A program made the position numbers and the translations under genes. Of a stretch of 64,000 nucleotides of DNA, positions 1-14,237 are shown piece after piece. Numbering within the stretch: position 1 is the stretch's first letter; each line of letters begins with the position of its first letter. Source of the DNA: RYN-111 sp963760125 (GTDB lineage: Bacteria > Actinomycetota > Actinomycetes > Mycobacteriales > SCTD01); NCBI GenBank assembly GCA_963760125.1, contig CAVXBV010000010.1, positions 62,001 through 126,000 of the forward strand, given 5' to 3'. The notes beneath the pieces were generated by a model. The model was not told where the DNA came from. It was given only the letters and a program-made list of their open reading frames with translations, and did not search any database.

Positions 1-1703
1 TGGGAGCGCAGCATCGTCAGCACCGTCCCGGTCTTGCCGGTGTCGGTGCGGGCGGACAGCAGCAGACCTCGTCCGCCGAGCTCCAGGCAGGCGCTGTGCA
101 GCAGCATCCGGCCTCGGCTCACCGCTTGGAAGCGGAGCAGCGCCTCGATGACGTTGGTGTAGAGGACGTGCGGTGACCGGGCGAGCAGCGGCCCGGCTGT
201 GACCTCGATCGGGTCGCCGAGCTCGACGCGGAAGTTGGCACCGAGCCGCCCGAGGTGCTCCTCGTACGCCACGCCCGCTGGTCCGACGTGCTGCGTCATG
301 CGCGCCCGGCGCCGCGGGCTGCCGCCGACGGCGCCGACCCGGATCCGGATGTCGACCTCGCGACCCAGGGTGCCGTCGCGGAACCACTCCAGCTCCTTGA
401 GCGGGATCTCTGAACCCACCGTGGCGATCCCGGGGATGGCGTAGCGGTGGGGCAGGTGGATGGGCTCGCGCGTGAGCCGCTGCCGGGACGACAGGTCGAG
501 GACGACGTCCACCGGCTCCCGCTTCTGGCTCGGAGCGGTCAGTCGATCGGTCGTCAGGGTCGTCGTCATGGTGATGGTTCCCCCAGAGGTCGTGGACGGG
601 TAGATGAGGCGGTCAGTGACGGTGAAGCGACCGGCGAAGCCGACGAGCAGCGTCAGGAAGGTCGCGGCGAGGTAGCCGACGCCCAGGCCGTCGACCAGCA
701 GTGCCAGCAGCGGCAGACGCAGCAGGAGGACGGCGTTGTTCAGCAGTCCCGAGCGCACCAGCCGCCGGGCCCGGCCGGCGCGAGGGGCCCGGTCGGCGAA
801 GACGAGGTGCTCGGTCAGCAGGGAGTTCCAGAGGGACGAGACCTGGGTCGCAACGGCGGCGGCCGCCAGGTAGTGCAGGTCGGCACCGCTCACGAGCACG
901 GCCACCGTCCCGAGGTTCACCGCGATGCCCGACGCGCCGACTGAAGCGAAGGCCAGGGCACGGGCCCGAGGTGTCGACGCGCGGAGCCGCACCAGGGAGC
1001 GGAGGAAGCGCACGCCCTCGCGCCAGGAGGCCTTGCTGTCGCCGCTGTGCCGGTCGGCGAAGGCGAAGGGGACCTCCGTGACGCGGAGGGGCCCGCTGCG
1101 CACGAGCAGCTCGAGCAGGATCTTGAACCCGTCCGGCCGCAGCTGTCCGACGGCGTCCCGTCGTACGGCGAAGAAGCCGCTCATGGGGTCGGTGGTCGCG
1201 TGCAGCCGGCGAGGGAACGCCGCTTTGGCCAGGGACGTGGCGAGGCCGCTCACGGCGTAGCGCTGCCAGCCCGCCAGTCCGGCGCTGCTGCCGTTGCCGA
1301 CGTGGCGGCTGGCGACCACGACGTCGTACCCCGGGGTGGCGTCGAGCAGCGACGCGACGGTCTCCGGCGGGTGCTGCAGGTCCCCGTCCATCACGATGAC
1401 CCACGGGGCGTCGCTCGCGGTCAGGCCGGCGAGAACCGCCCCTCCCAGCCCACCGTCGCGGTGGCCAGGAGCCCGGTGCAGCAGACGGACCGGCAACGAA
1501 GCCGGAGCGTGTGCTGCAGCGTGCACGACGGCGTCGCAGGTGCCGTCGTCGCTGTCGTCGACGAAGAGCACCTCCGCGTGGCGGCCGTGCAGCGCTGGGG
1601 TGAGTCGGTCGAGCAGGGGAGCGACGTTGCCGGCCTCGTTGCGGGTGGGCACCAGGACGGTGACCTGCGCGGCGGGGCGGGCGGGGCCAGCAGAGCCAAC
1701 CAT
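1..1703 (-). CDS. Glycosyltransferase family 2 / GtrA membrane protein, in-frame with a P-loop domain (3' end outside window)
   Basis: The reading frame starts at ATG 1703 and stays open to the window edge (567 codons). Residues 13-235 form a GT-A glycosyltransferase domain of the dolichol-phosphate mannosyltransferase type, with an N-terminal LVPTRNEAGN motif and a DGD metal site (D106-D108). Residues 250-365 form a GtrA-like domain with about four membrane helices. Such proteins move sugars onto polyprenyl phosphate at the membrane for cell-surface glycans. After residue 378 the frame runs without a stop into a soluble region with a Walker A motif ARTDTGKT at residues 551-558, which resembles HPr-kinase-like P-loop proteins. 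An internal ATG at 569, preceded by GGGGGA 9 nt upstream, could be the start of what is usually a separate gene. I checked the codons at 567-629 and found no stop. Fusion versus translational restart is undecided. Confidence 0.75.
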   Translation of the reverse strand, partial: MVGSAGPARPAAQVTVLVPTRNEAGNVAPLLDRLTPALHGRHAEVLFVDDSDDGTCDAVVHAAAHAPASLPVRLLHRAPGHRDGGLGGAVLAGLTASDAPWVIVMDGDLQHPPETVASLLDATPGYDVVVASRHVGNGSSAGLAGWQRYAVSGLATSLAKAAFPRRLHATTDPMSGFFAVRRDAVGQLRPDGFKILLELLVRSGPLRVTEVPFAFADRHSGDSKASWREGVRFLRSLVRLRASTPRARALAFASVGASGIAVNLGTVAVLVSGADLHYLAAAAVATQVSSLWNSLLTEHLVFADRAPRAGRARRLVRSGLLNNAVLLLRLPLLALLVDGLGVGYLAATFLTLLVGFAGRFTVTDRLIYPSTTSGGTITMTTTLTTDRLTAPSQKREPVDVVLDLSSRQRLTREPIHLPHRYAIPGIATVGSEIPLKELEWFRDGTLGREVDIRIRVGAVGGSPRRRARMTQHVGPAGVAYEEHLGRLGANFRVELGDPIEVTAGPLLARSPHVLYTNVIEALLRFQAVSRGRMLLHSACLELGGRGLLLSARTDTGKTGTVLTMLRS

Positions 1704-1938
1704 CTCGTGCTGCTGTCGTTGGTGCATGTGCTGCAGGTTGCGTCGCGCCGGCGCTGTGCGGACCGCGCCGACGGCGCACCTCCCGGGGACCGTCTGCGGG
1801 GGAGGGGCTGGTGCCGTCGTACTAGCGGGGCTACGTCAGGGTGCGTGGAACGGACCTCCGGGGGGCCGGCGGGTGCCCTGGCGACCCGGCCCAGACCGCG
1901 ATCGGACAGAATGGTCTCACCGAGACTGTGGAGGACGC

Positions 1939-3222
<1,284 letters not shown>

Positions 3223-3263
3223 AGCTCGCGCTCCCTGACCTCCGGACGCAGCAGGCTGTGCGG

Positions 3264-3665
3264 ATGACGCCTGCCGGGCGACGCGTCGACGTGGTCGGCG
3301 CCGCCCTGGTGCGCGACGGACGCGTGCTCGCCTCACGGAGAACCGGACCGTTGCATCTCGCCGGGCTGTGGGAGTTCGCCGGCGGCAAGGTCGAGCCGGG
3401 GGAGACCGACGTCCAGGCGCTGGTGCGCGAGCTCGACGAGGAGCTGGGCTGTCGAGCGGTCGTGGGGGAGCGCATCGGGCCGGACCTGCTGATCGGCGAG
3501 ACCGCGGTCCTGCGGGTGTACCTGGCCACGCTGGTCGCGGGAGAGCCCGCGCTGCGCGACCACGACGCGCACCGTTGGCTGACTGCAGGTGAGCTCGACG
3601 ACGTGCCCTGGGTGCCGGTCGACGCCCCGGTCATCGAGGCCCTCAGGGCGCTGTTGGCTCCGTGA
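3264..3665 (+). CDS. Nudix hydrolase, MutT/8-oxo-dGTP diphosphatase type
   Basis: This 133-residue protein carries a complete Nudix box at about residues 41-63 (G-x5-E-x7-REL-x-EELG), which binds divalent metal and cleaves nucleoside diphosphates linked to another moiety. Small size and single-domain structure fit MutT-type house-cleaning enzymes that remove oxidised dGTP. The substrate cannot be read from the sequence. ATG 3264 is chosen; an in-frame GTG lies 6 nt upstream. The 3' end overlaps the convergent YbaK gene by 23 nt. Confidence 0.88.
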   Translation: MTPAGRRVDVVGAALVRDGRVLASRRTGPLHLAGLWEFAGGKVEPGETDVQALVRELDEELGCRAVVGERIGPDLLIGETAVLRVYLATLVAGEPALRDHDAHRWLTAGELDDVPWVPVDAPVIEALRALLAP

Positions 3666-4173
3666 CGTCCGCGACCTGCGCCGCCAGGGAGCGCAGGAGG
3701 TCTTCGGTCTGCAGCAGGGCTGTCACGCCGTCAGCCCCCGCGCCAATGCTCACCTCGCCGCTGACGGAGGCATCCACGACGACCGGCCAGGCGGTCGTGG
3801 CGCCGTACGGCGTGATCGTGCCCTTGCGGTAGCCGGTGCGCGTGAACGCGTCTTCCGCATCGGGCAGGGACAGGCGCGAGACACCGAGCAGGGCCCGGAG
3901 CTTCGGCCAGCTGATTCGCCGGCCACCGGGGACGAGGACGAACAGGTAGTCGTCGTCCCCCCGGCGGACGACCAGCGACTTCAGGACCGACGAGACCGGC
4001 AGGCCGCGCAGCGCCGCGGCCTCTTCCAACGACGACACCGGCCCGTGCCGCACCACGCGGTGGGGCAGGCCGGCGAGTGCCGCCAGCGCCCGCTGCTCCT
4101 CCTCCGACGTGCCGGGGGACGTGCCGGGGGACGTGCCTGGGGATGTGCCACGGGGCGTGCCAGGGGGCTCCAT
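3643..4173 (-). CDS. YbaK/EbsC-family aminoacyl-tRNA deacylase
   Basis: The 176-residue product matches the YbaK/EbsC fold from about residue 24 onward, with the family's conserved lysine in the SVLKSLV segment and a GYRKGTITPYG motif. Family members hydrolyse mischarged tRNAs such as Cys-tRNA(Pro) in trans. The N-terminus is odd: residues 5-22 are an imperfect Gly-Thr-Ser-Pro repeat encoded by a 12-nt tandem repeat (about 4107-4160). No later ATG exists before the core domain, so the repeat is probably translated. The gene diverges from the MFS gene with 59 nt between them and converges on the Nudix gene. The exact tRNA substrate is unknown. Confidence 0.88.
   Translation of the reverse strand: MEPPGTPRGTSPGTSPGTSPGTSEEEQRALAALAGLPHRVVRHGPVSSLEEAAALRGLPVSSVLKSLVVRRGDDDYLFVLVPGGRRISWPKLRALLGVSRLSLPDAEDAFTRTGYRKGTITPYGATTAWPVVVDASVSGEVSIGAGADGVTALLQTEDLLRSLAAQVADVTEPTAP
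4107..4160. repeat. 12-nt imperfect tandem repeat in the 5' end of the YbaK gene
   Basis: A 12-nt unit (GTGCCGGGGGAC on the + strand) repeats about four times, with the last copies diverged. It encodes the low-complexity N-terminal tail of the YbaK-like protein on the minus strand. Length changes in multiples of 12 would keep that frame. Confidence 0.6.
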
Positions 4174-4220
4174 CGCTCGAGCGTGGCACGCCGGTGCGCG
4201 TCCGCCAGGTGGCGGACCAG

Positions 4221-4226
4221 TACTTT
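4221..4226 (+). promoter_or_regulatory. Leaderless -10 box for the MFS gene
   Basis: TACTTT ends exactly 6 nt before ATG 4233, so transcription is expected to start at or next to the start codon. No Shine-Dalgarno sequence is present, which supports this start over upstream GTG codons. Confidence 0.5.
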
Positions 4227-4232
4227 CCGGGC

Positions 4233-5837
4233 ATGCGGCTCCGTCAGGTCCTCGCGCCTCCAGCGATGCGCCACGCCCAGCTGGCCTCGCTCGCCGCGTG
4301 GACCTCCGAAGGAGCGTTCCTCACCGGGATCGCGGTGTACGCCTACGACCAGGGCGGGGCCGCCGAGGTCGGCGTCGTCGGCTTCCTGCGGCTCCTGCCG
4401 GCAGCTCTCGTGCTTCCGCTGGTTGCGCTGGTTGCCGACCGGGTGCCGCGCCAGCGCCTGCTCGAGTGGGTGTCGCTGGTGCGCGCGGCCGCCCTGACGG
4501 CGGCGGCCGGAGCCATCGCCCTCGCGGCGCCGGCGCCGCTGGTCTACGCCGGCGTCGTGGTTGCCAGCCTGGCCTTCACCGCGTTCCGCCCGGCCCACGG
4601 GGCGCTGGTCCCCTCGCTGTGCACCACGCCCGCCGAGCTCGCCGGCGCGAACGCCGTACGAACCCTGTGTGACGGGTTCGGTGCCCTCGCCGGGCCGCTG
4701 GCCGCGAGCGCGGTGCTCGCGCTGGGCTCGCCGGCCTGGGCGTTCGCCCTCACCGCCGCCCTGGCCCTATGGGCAGCCGTCGAGATGGGGGGGGTCCGCT
4801 TCGAGGCTCCCCCGCTGCCCGCGCACGTCCCGGTGGCGTTGCGCGAGGACCTGCTCGCCGGGCTGCGCGCGCTGTTCGCCGACCGGCGGGTCCGGCTGCT
4901 CGTCGGGCTGGGTGCGGCGCAGGCGGCCGTGCGGGGCGCCCTGAATGTCCTGCTGGTGCTGGTCGCGGTTGACCTGCTGGGCACCGACGGCAGCGGAGTG
5001 GGGCTGCTCTGGGCCGCCTTCGGGTTGGGCGCCCTGGTGGGAGCGGCCGGTACCTTCCGGCTGGCCGGCAGCGGTGGGCTGGCCCTCGCGTTCGGGTGCG
5101 GCATCGCCCTGTGGGGCGGGCCGCTGCTCTTGCTCGGCGGCTCCCGGAACTGGCTGCTGAGTGGGCTCCTGCTGGCGGTCGTCGGAGCCGGGAATGCCCT
5201 CGTCGACGTCACGGCCTTCACCCTGCTGCAGCGCCTGGTCCCCGATGGGGTGCTCGGCCGGGTGCTCGGGGCCGCGGAGATGCTGTGGACGCTCACGATG
5301 GCCCTGGTGTCGCTGCTCGTCCCGGTGCTGGTCCACCTGGTCGGTGTGCCCTCTGCCCTGCGGGTCGTCGGGGGTGCGCTGGTCCTGCTGGTTCTGCTCG
5401 CCGTACCGGCCCTGCGACGCGTCGATGCGGGGGTGGTGGTGCGCACGGCCGAGATCGCCCTGCTGCAGCAGGTCCCCATGCTGCGGCCGCTGCCGGTGCC
5501 GGCCATCGAGCACCTGGCGGGACGGGCCGAGCCCTCTGAGGTCGCTGCGGGAACGCTGGTCTTCGCCCAGGGGGACGTGGGCGACCGCTACTACGTGATC
5601 GCCTCGGGCACGGCGGAGGTGAGCTGTGACGGGAAGGTGCTGCGCGAGCTCGGACCGGGGGATGGGTTCGGCGAGATCGCCCTGCTCCGCCCGGTGCCCC
5701 GCACCGCGGGCGTCCTCGCGGTCACCGACCTCGCCCTCCGCGCGCTGGACGCAAGCGCCTTCCTGCAGGCCGTGCGGGGGTACGGCGCCAGCACCGCGGC
5801 CGCCGAGGACCTGATCAGCGCGCGACACGGCAGCTGA
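4233..5837 (+). CDS. MFS transporter fused to a C-terminal cyclic-nucleotide-binding domain
   Basis: The 534-residue protein has about 10-12 hydrophobic helices (residues 10-400) of the major facilitator type, similar to MFS_3/enterobactin-exporter-like permeases, with the inter-helix motif LVADRVPRQRL. Residues 410-530 form a cNMP-binding beta-barrel: the segments GDVGDRYYVIASG, GDGFGEIALL and PRTAGVLA correspond to the phosphate-binding cassette, including the FGEIALL-x3-PRTA core. This suggests transport gated by cAMP or another nucleotide. The transported substrate is not evident. The start at 4233 is supported by a leaderless -10 box. The gene stands alone, upstream of typA by 137 nt. 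Confidence 0.85.
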   Translation: MRLRQVLAPPAMRHAQLASLAAWTSEGAFLTGIAVYAYDQGGAAEVGVVGFLRLLPAALVLPLVALVADRVPRQRLLEWVSLVRAAALTAAAGAIALAAPAPLVYAGVVVASLAFTAFRPAHGALVPSLCTTPAELAGANAVRTLCDGFGALAGPLAASAVLALGSPAWAFALTAALALWAAVEMGGVRFEAPPLPAHVPVALREDLLAGLRALFADRRVRLLVGLGAAQAAVRGALNVLLVLVAVDLLGTDGSGVGLLWAAFGLGALVGAAGTFRLAGSGGLALAFGCGIALWGGPLLLLGGSRNWLLSGLLLAVVGAGNALVDVTAFTLLQRLVPDGVLGRVLGAAEMLWTLTMALVSLLVPVLVHLVGVPSALRVVGGALVLLVLLAVPALRRVDAGVVVRTAEIALLQQVPMLRPLPVPAIEHLAGRAEPSEVAAGTLVFAQGDVGDRYYVIASGTAEVSCDGKVLRELGPGDGFGEIALLRPVPRTAGVLAVTDLALRALDASAFLQAVRGYGASTAAAEDLISARHGS

Positions 5838-5974
5838 GGGCCGCCACCGAGCCACGACCAGGAGGTGGCGAGGGTCGCACTGCGACGCGGCCGGCCCGGA
5901 GCCCGCCCGCCGGTAGGCTGGCGGCTGCCGCAGCGCGCGCTCGGCCATTCCCTGCTGAGCTGGAGAGCCCTCGC

Positions 5975-7840
<1,866 letters not shown>

Positions 7841-7855
7841 CCCGGGTCGTCGCGG

Positions 7856-8419
7856 ATGACTGACTTCTGGCAGGGCCGGTTGCTCGTGGCCACCCCAGCA
7901 CTCACCGACGACCCGTTCTGGCGGACGGTCGTGATGCTGGTCCAGCACTCGGACGAGGACGGTGCCGTCGGCGTCGTCCTGAACCGGCCGACGGGCACCG
8001 GCCTGGAGGAGGTCCTGCCGGGCTGGGCGTTGCTGTCCCCGGACCCGACGGTCGTGTTCGAAGGGGGCCCGGTCGAGCAGACCTCAGCCCTGTGCCTCGG
8101 GCGCGTCAGCGCCGACGCGGCGGCCCTGACCGGCGAGGGCTTCGCCGTCGTCGCCGGTGCCCCCTGGCTCGCCACGGTCGACCTTGACGTCGACGCCAGC
8201 TCTGCGGTCCAGGAGGTTCGCGTGTTCGCGGGCTATGCAGGCTGGTCCCCCGGCCAGCTCGAGGGCGAGGTCGCCGACGGCGCCTGGTGGGTGGTGGACG
8301 CGCTGCCCGGTGATCCGTTCGTCAGCGCACCCGAGCGCTTGTGGGCGCAGGTGCTGCGCCGTCAGGGTCCGCCGCTGGCGCTCGTCGCCACCCACCCGAC
8401 CGATCCACGGCTCAACTGA
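7856..8419 (+). CDS. YqgE/AlgH family protein (UPF0301)
   Basis: The 187-residue protein matches the YqgE/AlgH family along its whole length: an early GRLLVATPAL motif, then VVLNRPTG, then a FEGGPV segment and a C-terminal LRRQGPPLALVATHPTDPRLN region. The molecular function is not established, although AlgH was first described as an alginate regulator in Pseudomonas. It begins 15 nt after typA and is probably co-transcribed with it. It converges on the histidine kinase gene with only 4 nt between stop codons. Confidence 0.9.
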   Translation: MTDFWQGRLLVATPALTDDPFWRTVVMLVQHSDEDGAVGVVLNRPTGTGLEEVLPGWALLSPDPTVVFEGGPVEQTSALCLGRVSADAAALTGEGFAVVAGAPWLATVDLDVDASSAVQEVRVFAGYAGWSPGQLEGEVADGAWWVVDALPGDPFVSAPERLWAQVLRRQGPPLALVATHPTDPRLN

Positions 8420-8423
8420 GCTC

Positions 8424-11216
<2,793 letters not shown>

Positions 11217-11251
11217 CCCGTGCGCCCCATGTCGGCAGCCTGCCACGCCTC

Positions 11252-11257
11252 TAGGGT
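11252..11257 (+). promoter_or_regulatory. Leaderless -10 box for mshB
   Basis: TAGGGT ends 7 nt before ATG 11265, the classic actinobacterial leaderless arrangement. No ribosome-binding site is visible. Confidence 0.5.
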
Positions 11258-11264
11258 GGCGCCC

Positions 11265-12152
11265 ATGCCTGCGTCCCGCCGCCTGCTCCTCGTCCACGCG
11301 CATCCTGACGACGAGACGCTCGGCACGGGCGCCACCATGGCCCGGTATGCCGCCGAGGGCGCCGACGTCACGCTCGTGACCTGCACCCTCGGCGAGGAGG
11401 GCGAGATCATCCCGGCCGAGCTCGCCCACCTCGGCGCGGACCGCGAGGACGCCCTCGGCCCCTATCGGATCGGCGAGCTCGCCGCCGCCTGCGCCGCCCT
11501 GGGCGTGGCCGATCACCGCTTCCTGGGCGGCGCGGGCCGCTGGCGCGACAGCGGCATGTACGGCACGGCGCCCAACGATCATCCGAGGGCCTTCTGGCGG
11601 GCAGATCGGGAGGAGGCGGTGCTGGCCCTGGTCACGGTCCTGCGGGAGGTGCGACCCCAGGTCGCCATCACCTACGACGCGCGGGGCGGCTACGGCCACC
11701 CTGACCACGTCCAGGCCCACCGGATCACGGTCGCGGCGGTCGCGTGCGCCAGCGACCCGGCGTACGCCCCGGAGGCAGGTCCGGCCTGGACGGTCAGCAA
11801 GGTCTACTGGACCGCCGTACCCGTGAGCGTGCTGCAGGACGGCATCGAGCAGGTCCGCGCGGCGGGACGCTTCACCGCCGTCGCGTCAGCAGCGGACCTC
11901 GCGTTCGGCAACCCCGACGACGAGGTGACGACCACGATCGACGCGACCGCGTTCCTGCCGGCCAAGCTCGCCGCCATGCGGGCGCACGCCACCCAGATCT
12001 CCGTCGACGAGCCGTTCTTCGCCCTGTCCGACCACGTCGGCCACGTGGCACGAGGCACGGAGCACTACGTCCTCAGCAACGGAGTGCTCACGGAGCGTGA
12101 AACCGACCTGTTCGGCGGGATCGACACCCGCCTTGATACGCCAAACGGGTGA
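11265..12152 (+). CDS. mshB: N-acetyl-1-D-myo-inositol-2-amino-2-deoxy-alpha-D-glucopyranoside deacetylase (mycothiol biosynthesis)
   Basis: The 295-residue LmbE-like zinc deacetylase removes the acetyl group from GlcNAc-Ins to give GlcN-Ins, the second enzymatic stage of mycothiol synthesis. Zinc ligands are visible as His13 and Asp16 in HAHPDDE and His148 in GGYGHPDHVQAH, matching the known MshB ligand pattern. Length is typical. The close homologue Mca (mycothiol conjugate amidase) is possible, but the Mca tail is absent and the position downstream of typA favours MshB. Presence of mshB marks the host as a mycothiol-producing actinomycete. Confidence 0.9.
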   Translation: MPASRRLLLVHAHPDDETLGTGATMARYAAEGADVTLVTCTLGEEGEIIPAELAHLGADREDALGPYRIGELAAACAALGVADHRFLGGAGRWRDSGMYGTAPNDHPRAFWRADREEAVLALVTVLREVRPQVAITYDARGGYGHPDHVQAHRITVAAVACASDPAYAPEAGPAWTVSKVYWTAVPVSVLQDGIEQVRAAGRFTAVASAADLAFGNPDDEVTTTIDATAFLPAKLAAMRAHATQISVDEPFFALSDHVGHVARGTEHYVLSNGVLTERETDLFGGIDTRLDTPNG

Positions 12153-12209
12153 TGTTGGCGGGGAGCGCTAGTCACCGAGCGTGAGCGGGCGCAGAGTCGG
12201 GGAGGACAC

Positions 12210-12247
12210 GGACAGGGCAGCTGCCCTGTCCCTGGTCTTTCCCAGGG
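12210..12247 (+). terminator. Perfect 22-nt palindrome followed by a second hairpin
   Basis: Positions 12210-12220 and 12221-12231 are exact reverse complements (GGACAGGGCAG / CTGCCCTGTCC). A second stem, CCCTGG at 12230-12235 with CCAGGG at 12242-12247, encloses TCTTTC. The two stems abut and partly overlap. They lie in the 137 nt between mshB and the FtsH-like gene and could terminate mshB transcription or act in the next gene's leader. There is no long U tract. Confidence 0.4.
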
Positions 12248-12289
12248 TCCCGGTGACGGGGCCCGCGCCGGCACCCTGAGGAGCACCAC

Positions 12290-14218
12290 GTGCCCGACCA
12301 CCATGACGCCGCCGCCAGCGGATCGTTCGCCGGGCTGCTCGACGCGGGAGCGTCCTTGCTGTCGATGCGCGACGCGGACGTCGGCCGCAGCCGAGAGGAC
12401 GCGCGCCGTCAGCGCTTCCTGCGCATCACCAAGGTCGTCTGGTTCGTCGTCGGGCTGCTGGCGATCCGGGGCCTGCTGAAGGACGCGAACAGCGCCTGGG
12501 TGCCCCTTCCCCACGTGGACCCGTTCCTGCTCGTCATCATCGCCTTCTTCTCCCTCATGCTCCTGATGCTCGTCGGCCAGCAGTTCATGACCGGTCGCTC
12601 GCCGCACGTCGTCTACCGCGCCGACCAGATCACCACCCGGCTGGCCGACGTCGTGGGGATCGACCCGGTCAAGGACGAGGTCGTGCGCTCCCTCAACCTC
12701 TTCCTCGCCCACAAGACCTTCTCGGCGGACATGGGAGGAACGCCCCGGCGCGGGCTGCTGTTCGAGGGCCCGCCAGGTACGGGCAAGACCCACCTGGCGC
12801 GAGCGATGGCCGCCGAGGCCGGCGTCCCGTTCCTGTTCGTGAGCGGCACGTCCTTCCAGACGGTGTGGCAGGGGCAGAGCAGCAAGAAGATCCGCAGCTA
12901 CTTCAAGGCGCTGCGCAAGGCGGCCGCCAAGGAGGGCGGCGCGATCGGCTTCATCGAGGAGATCGACGTGATCGCGCAGGCCCGCTCCGGCGTCGCCACC
13001 GCCGCGACGCCGGTGCTCGCTGCGGGGTGCTCCGGGACCACGTGCCTGCCTGCGACGTACGCCGCCCCGGCGGCCACCGTCGTCAACGGGTTCAGCGGCG
13101 GCGGGGACACCTCGTCGATCATCAACGAGCTGCTCGTGCAGATGCAGTCGTTCGACGCGCTCACCGGCCGCCAGCGGCTGCGGGGCTTCTTCGTCGACAA
13201 GGTCAACCTGTTGCTGCCCGTCCACCGCCAGCTGTCTCGGCCGAAGGCGACGCCGGCCAACATCCTGCTGATCGCCGCCACGAACCGGGCCGGCACGCTC
13301 GATCCCGCCCTGCTGCGACCGGGCCGCTTCGACCGGCGGCTGTCGTTCGAGCTGCCCCCGAAGTCCGGCCGCCGCGAGCTCATCGACTTCTTCCTGGCCA
13401 AGAAGGCCCACGACGAGGAGCTGCAGTCCGACGACACCCGGGACGCGCTGGCGGCCATCACCATCGGCTACTCCCCGGTCATGATCGAGAACCTCTTCGA
13501 CGAGGCCCTCGTGAGCGCCGTACGTCGAGGGGCGCGTCAGATGAGCTACGCCGACGTCGAGCAGGCGCGGCTGTCGATCGAGGTCGGGACGGGTCAGCCG
13601 GTGGAGTACACCGACCACGAGCGGCGCCTCATCGCCACGCACGAGGCGGGTCACGCCACGATGGCCTACCTCGTCGCCCCGCACCGCCGCCTCGAGATCC
13701 TCACGATCATCAAGCGCAAGGGCTCGTTGGGACTGCTGGCCCACGGCGACCGGGACGACGTGTACACGCGCTCGCGCACCGAGATGGCCGCGCTCGTCCA
13801 GATCGCCATGGGCGGCCAGTGCGCCGAGCAGCTGTTCTTCGGTGACGTCTCGACGGGCCCTGGCGGGGACCTGCTCTACGCCACCAACACGGCCGCCGAG
13901 ATGATCGGTGCCCACGGCATGGAGGACAGCCTCATCTCGTTCATGGCGGTGCAGAACAGCGGCTTCTCCGACACCAACATCGTTGGGAGGGTCCTCGCGG
14001 ACCCGCAGGGTCGCGCCTCGACCGAGAAGCTGCTCCAGCAGCACAAGGCCACTGCGCTGGACCTGCTGGGACGTCACCGCCACCTCGTGGAGGCGCTACG
14101 GGACGCCCTGCTCGAGCACGACGAGCTGATCGGTCGTCAGATCACCGACGTCCTGGACGCCGCTGCCGGCGCCCCCCTCACCATCGACCTGCGGGACCAG
14201 GCTCAGCTGCCCTCCTGA
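12290..14218 (+). CDS. FtsH-like membrane AAA+ zinc metalloprotease, divergent
   Basis: The 642-residue protein has two predicted TM helices (about 47-64 and 78-97), then an AAA+ domain with Walker A GPPGTGKT (160-167) and the second region of homology near 328-350. A protease domain follows with the zinc motif HEAGH (451-455) and a likely third ligand in GPGGDLLYAT. It would extract and degrade membrane or cytosolic proteins using ATP. Two features differ from housekeeping FtsH. Walker B reads FIEEID, with Glu223 in place of the usual Asp. About 100 residues (227-325), rich in Gly/Ala and hydrophobics, separate Walker B from the second region of homology. GTG 12290 follows GAGGAG at 12280-12285. 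It is probably an additional paralogue, not the essential FtsH. Confidence 0.85.
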   Translation: MPDHHDAAASGSFAGLLDAGASLLSMRDADVGRSREDARRQRFLRITKVVWFVVGLLAIRGLLKDANSAWVPLPHVDPFLLVIIAFFSLMLLMLVGQQFMTGRSPHVVYRADQITTRLADVVGIDPVKDEVVRSLNLFLAHKTFSADMGGTPRRGLLFEGPPGTGKTHLARAMAAEAGVPFLFVSGTSFQTVWQGQSSKKIRSYFKALRKAAAKEGGAIGFIEEIDVIAQARSGVATAATPVLAAGCSGTTCLPATYAAPAATVVNGFSGGGDTSSIINELLVQMQSFDALTGRQRLRGFFVDKVNLLLPVHRQLSRPKATPANILLIAATNRAGTLDPALLRPGRFDRRLSFELPPKSGRRELIDFFLAKKAHDEELQSDDTRDALAAITIGYSPVMIENLFDEALVSAVRRGARQMSYADVEQARLSIEVGTGQPVEYTDHERRLIATHEAGHATMAYLVAPHRRLEILTIIKRKGSLGLLAHGDRDDVYTRSRTEMAALVQIAMGGQCAEQLFFGDVSTGPGGDLLYATNTAAEMIGAHGMEDSLISFMAVQNSGFSDTNIVGRVLADPQGRASTEKLLQQHKATALDLLGRHRHLVEALRDALLEHDELIGRQITDVLDAAAGAPLTIDLRDQAQLPS

Positions 14219-14224
14219 TCCGTC

Positions 14225-14230
14225 TACCCT
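14225..14230 (+). promoter_or_regulatory. Leaderless -10 box upstream of the DUF6113 gene
   Basis: TACCCT ends 7 nt before the GTG start at 14238, predicting transcription from the start codon and a possible promoter for the downstream chemotaxis-like genes. Confidence 0.45.
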
Positions 14231-14237
14231 CGGGCGG

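Noticed and set aside
12065..14083. A 672-codon frame antisense to the FtsH-like gene
   Set aside because: The translation has no recognisable domain; codon-position GC favours the plus-strand protease.
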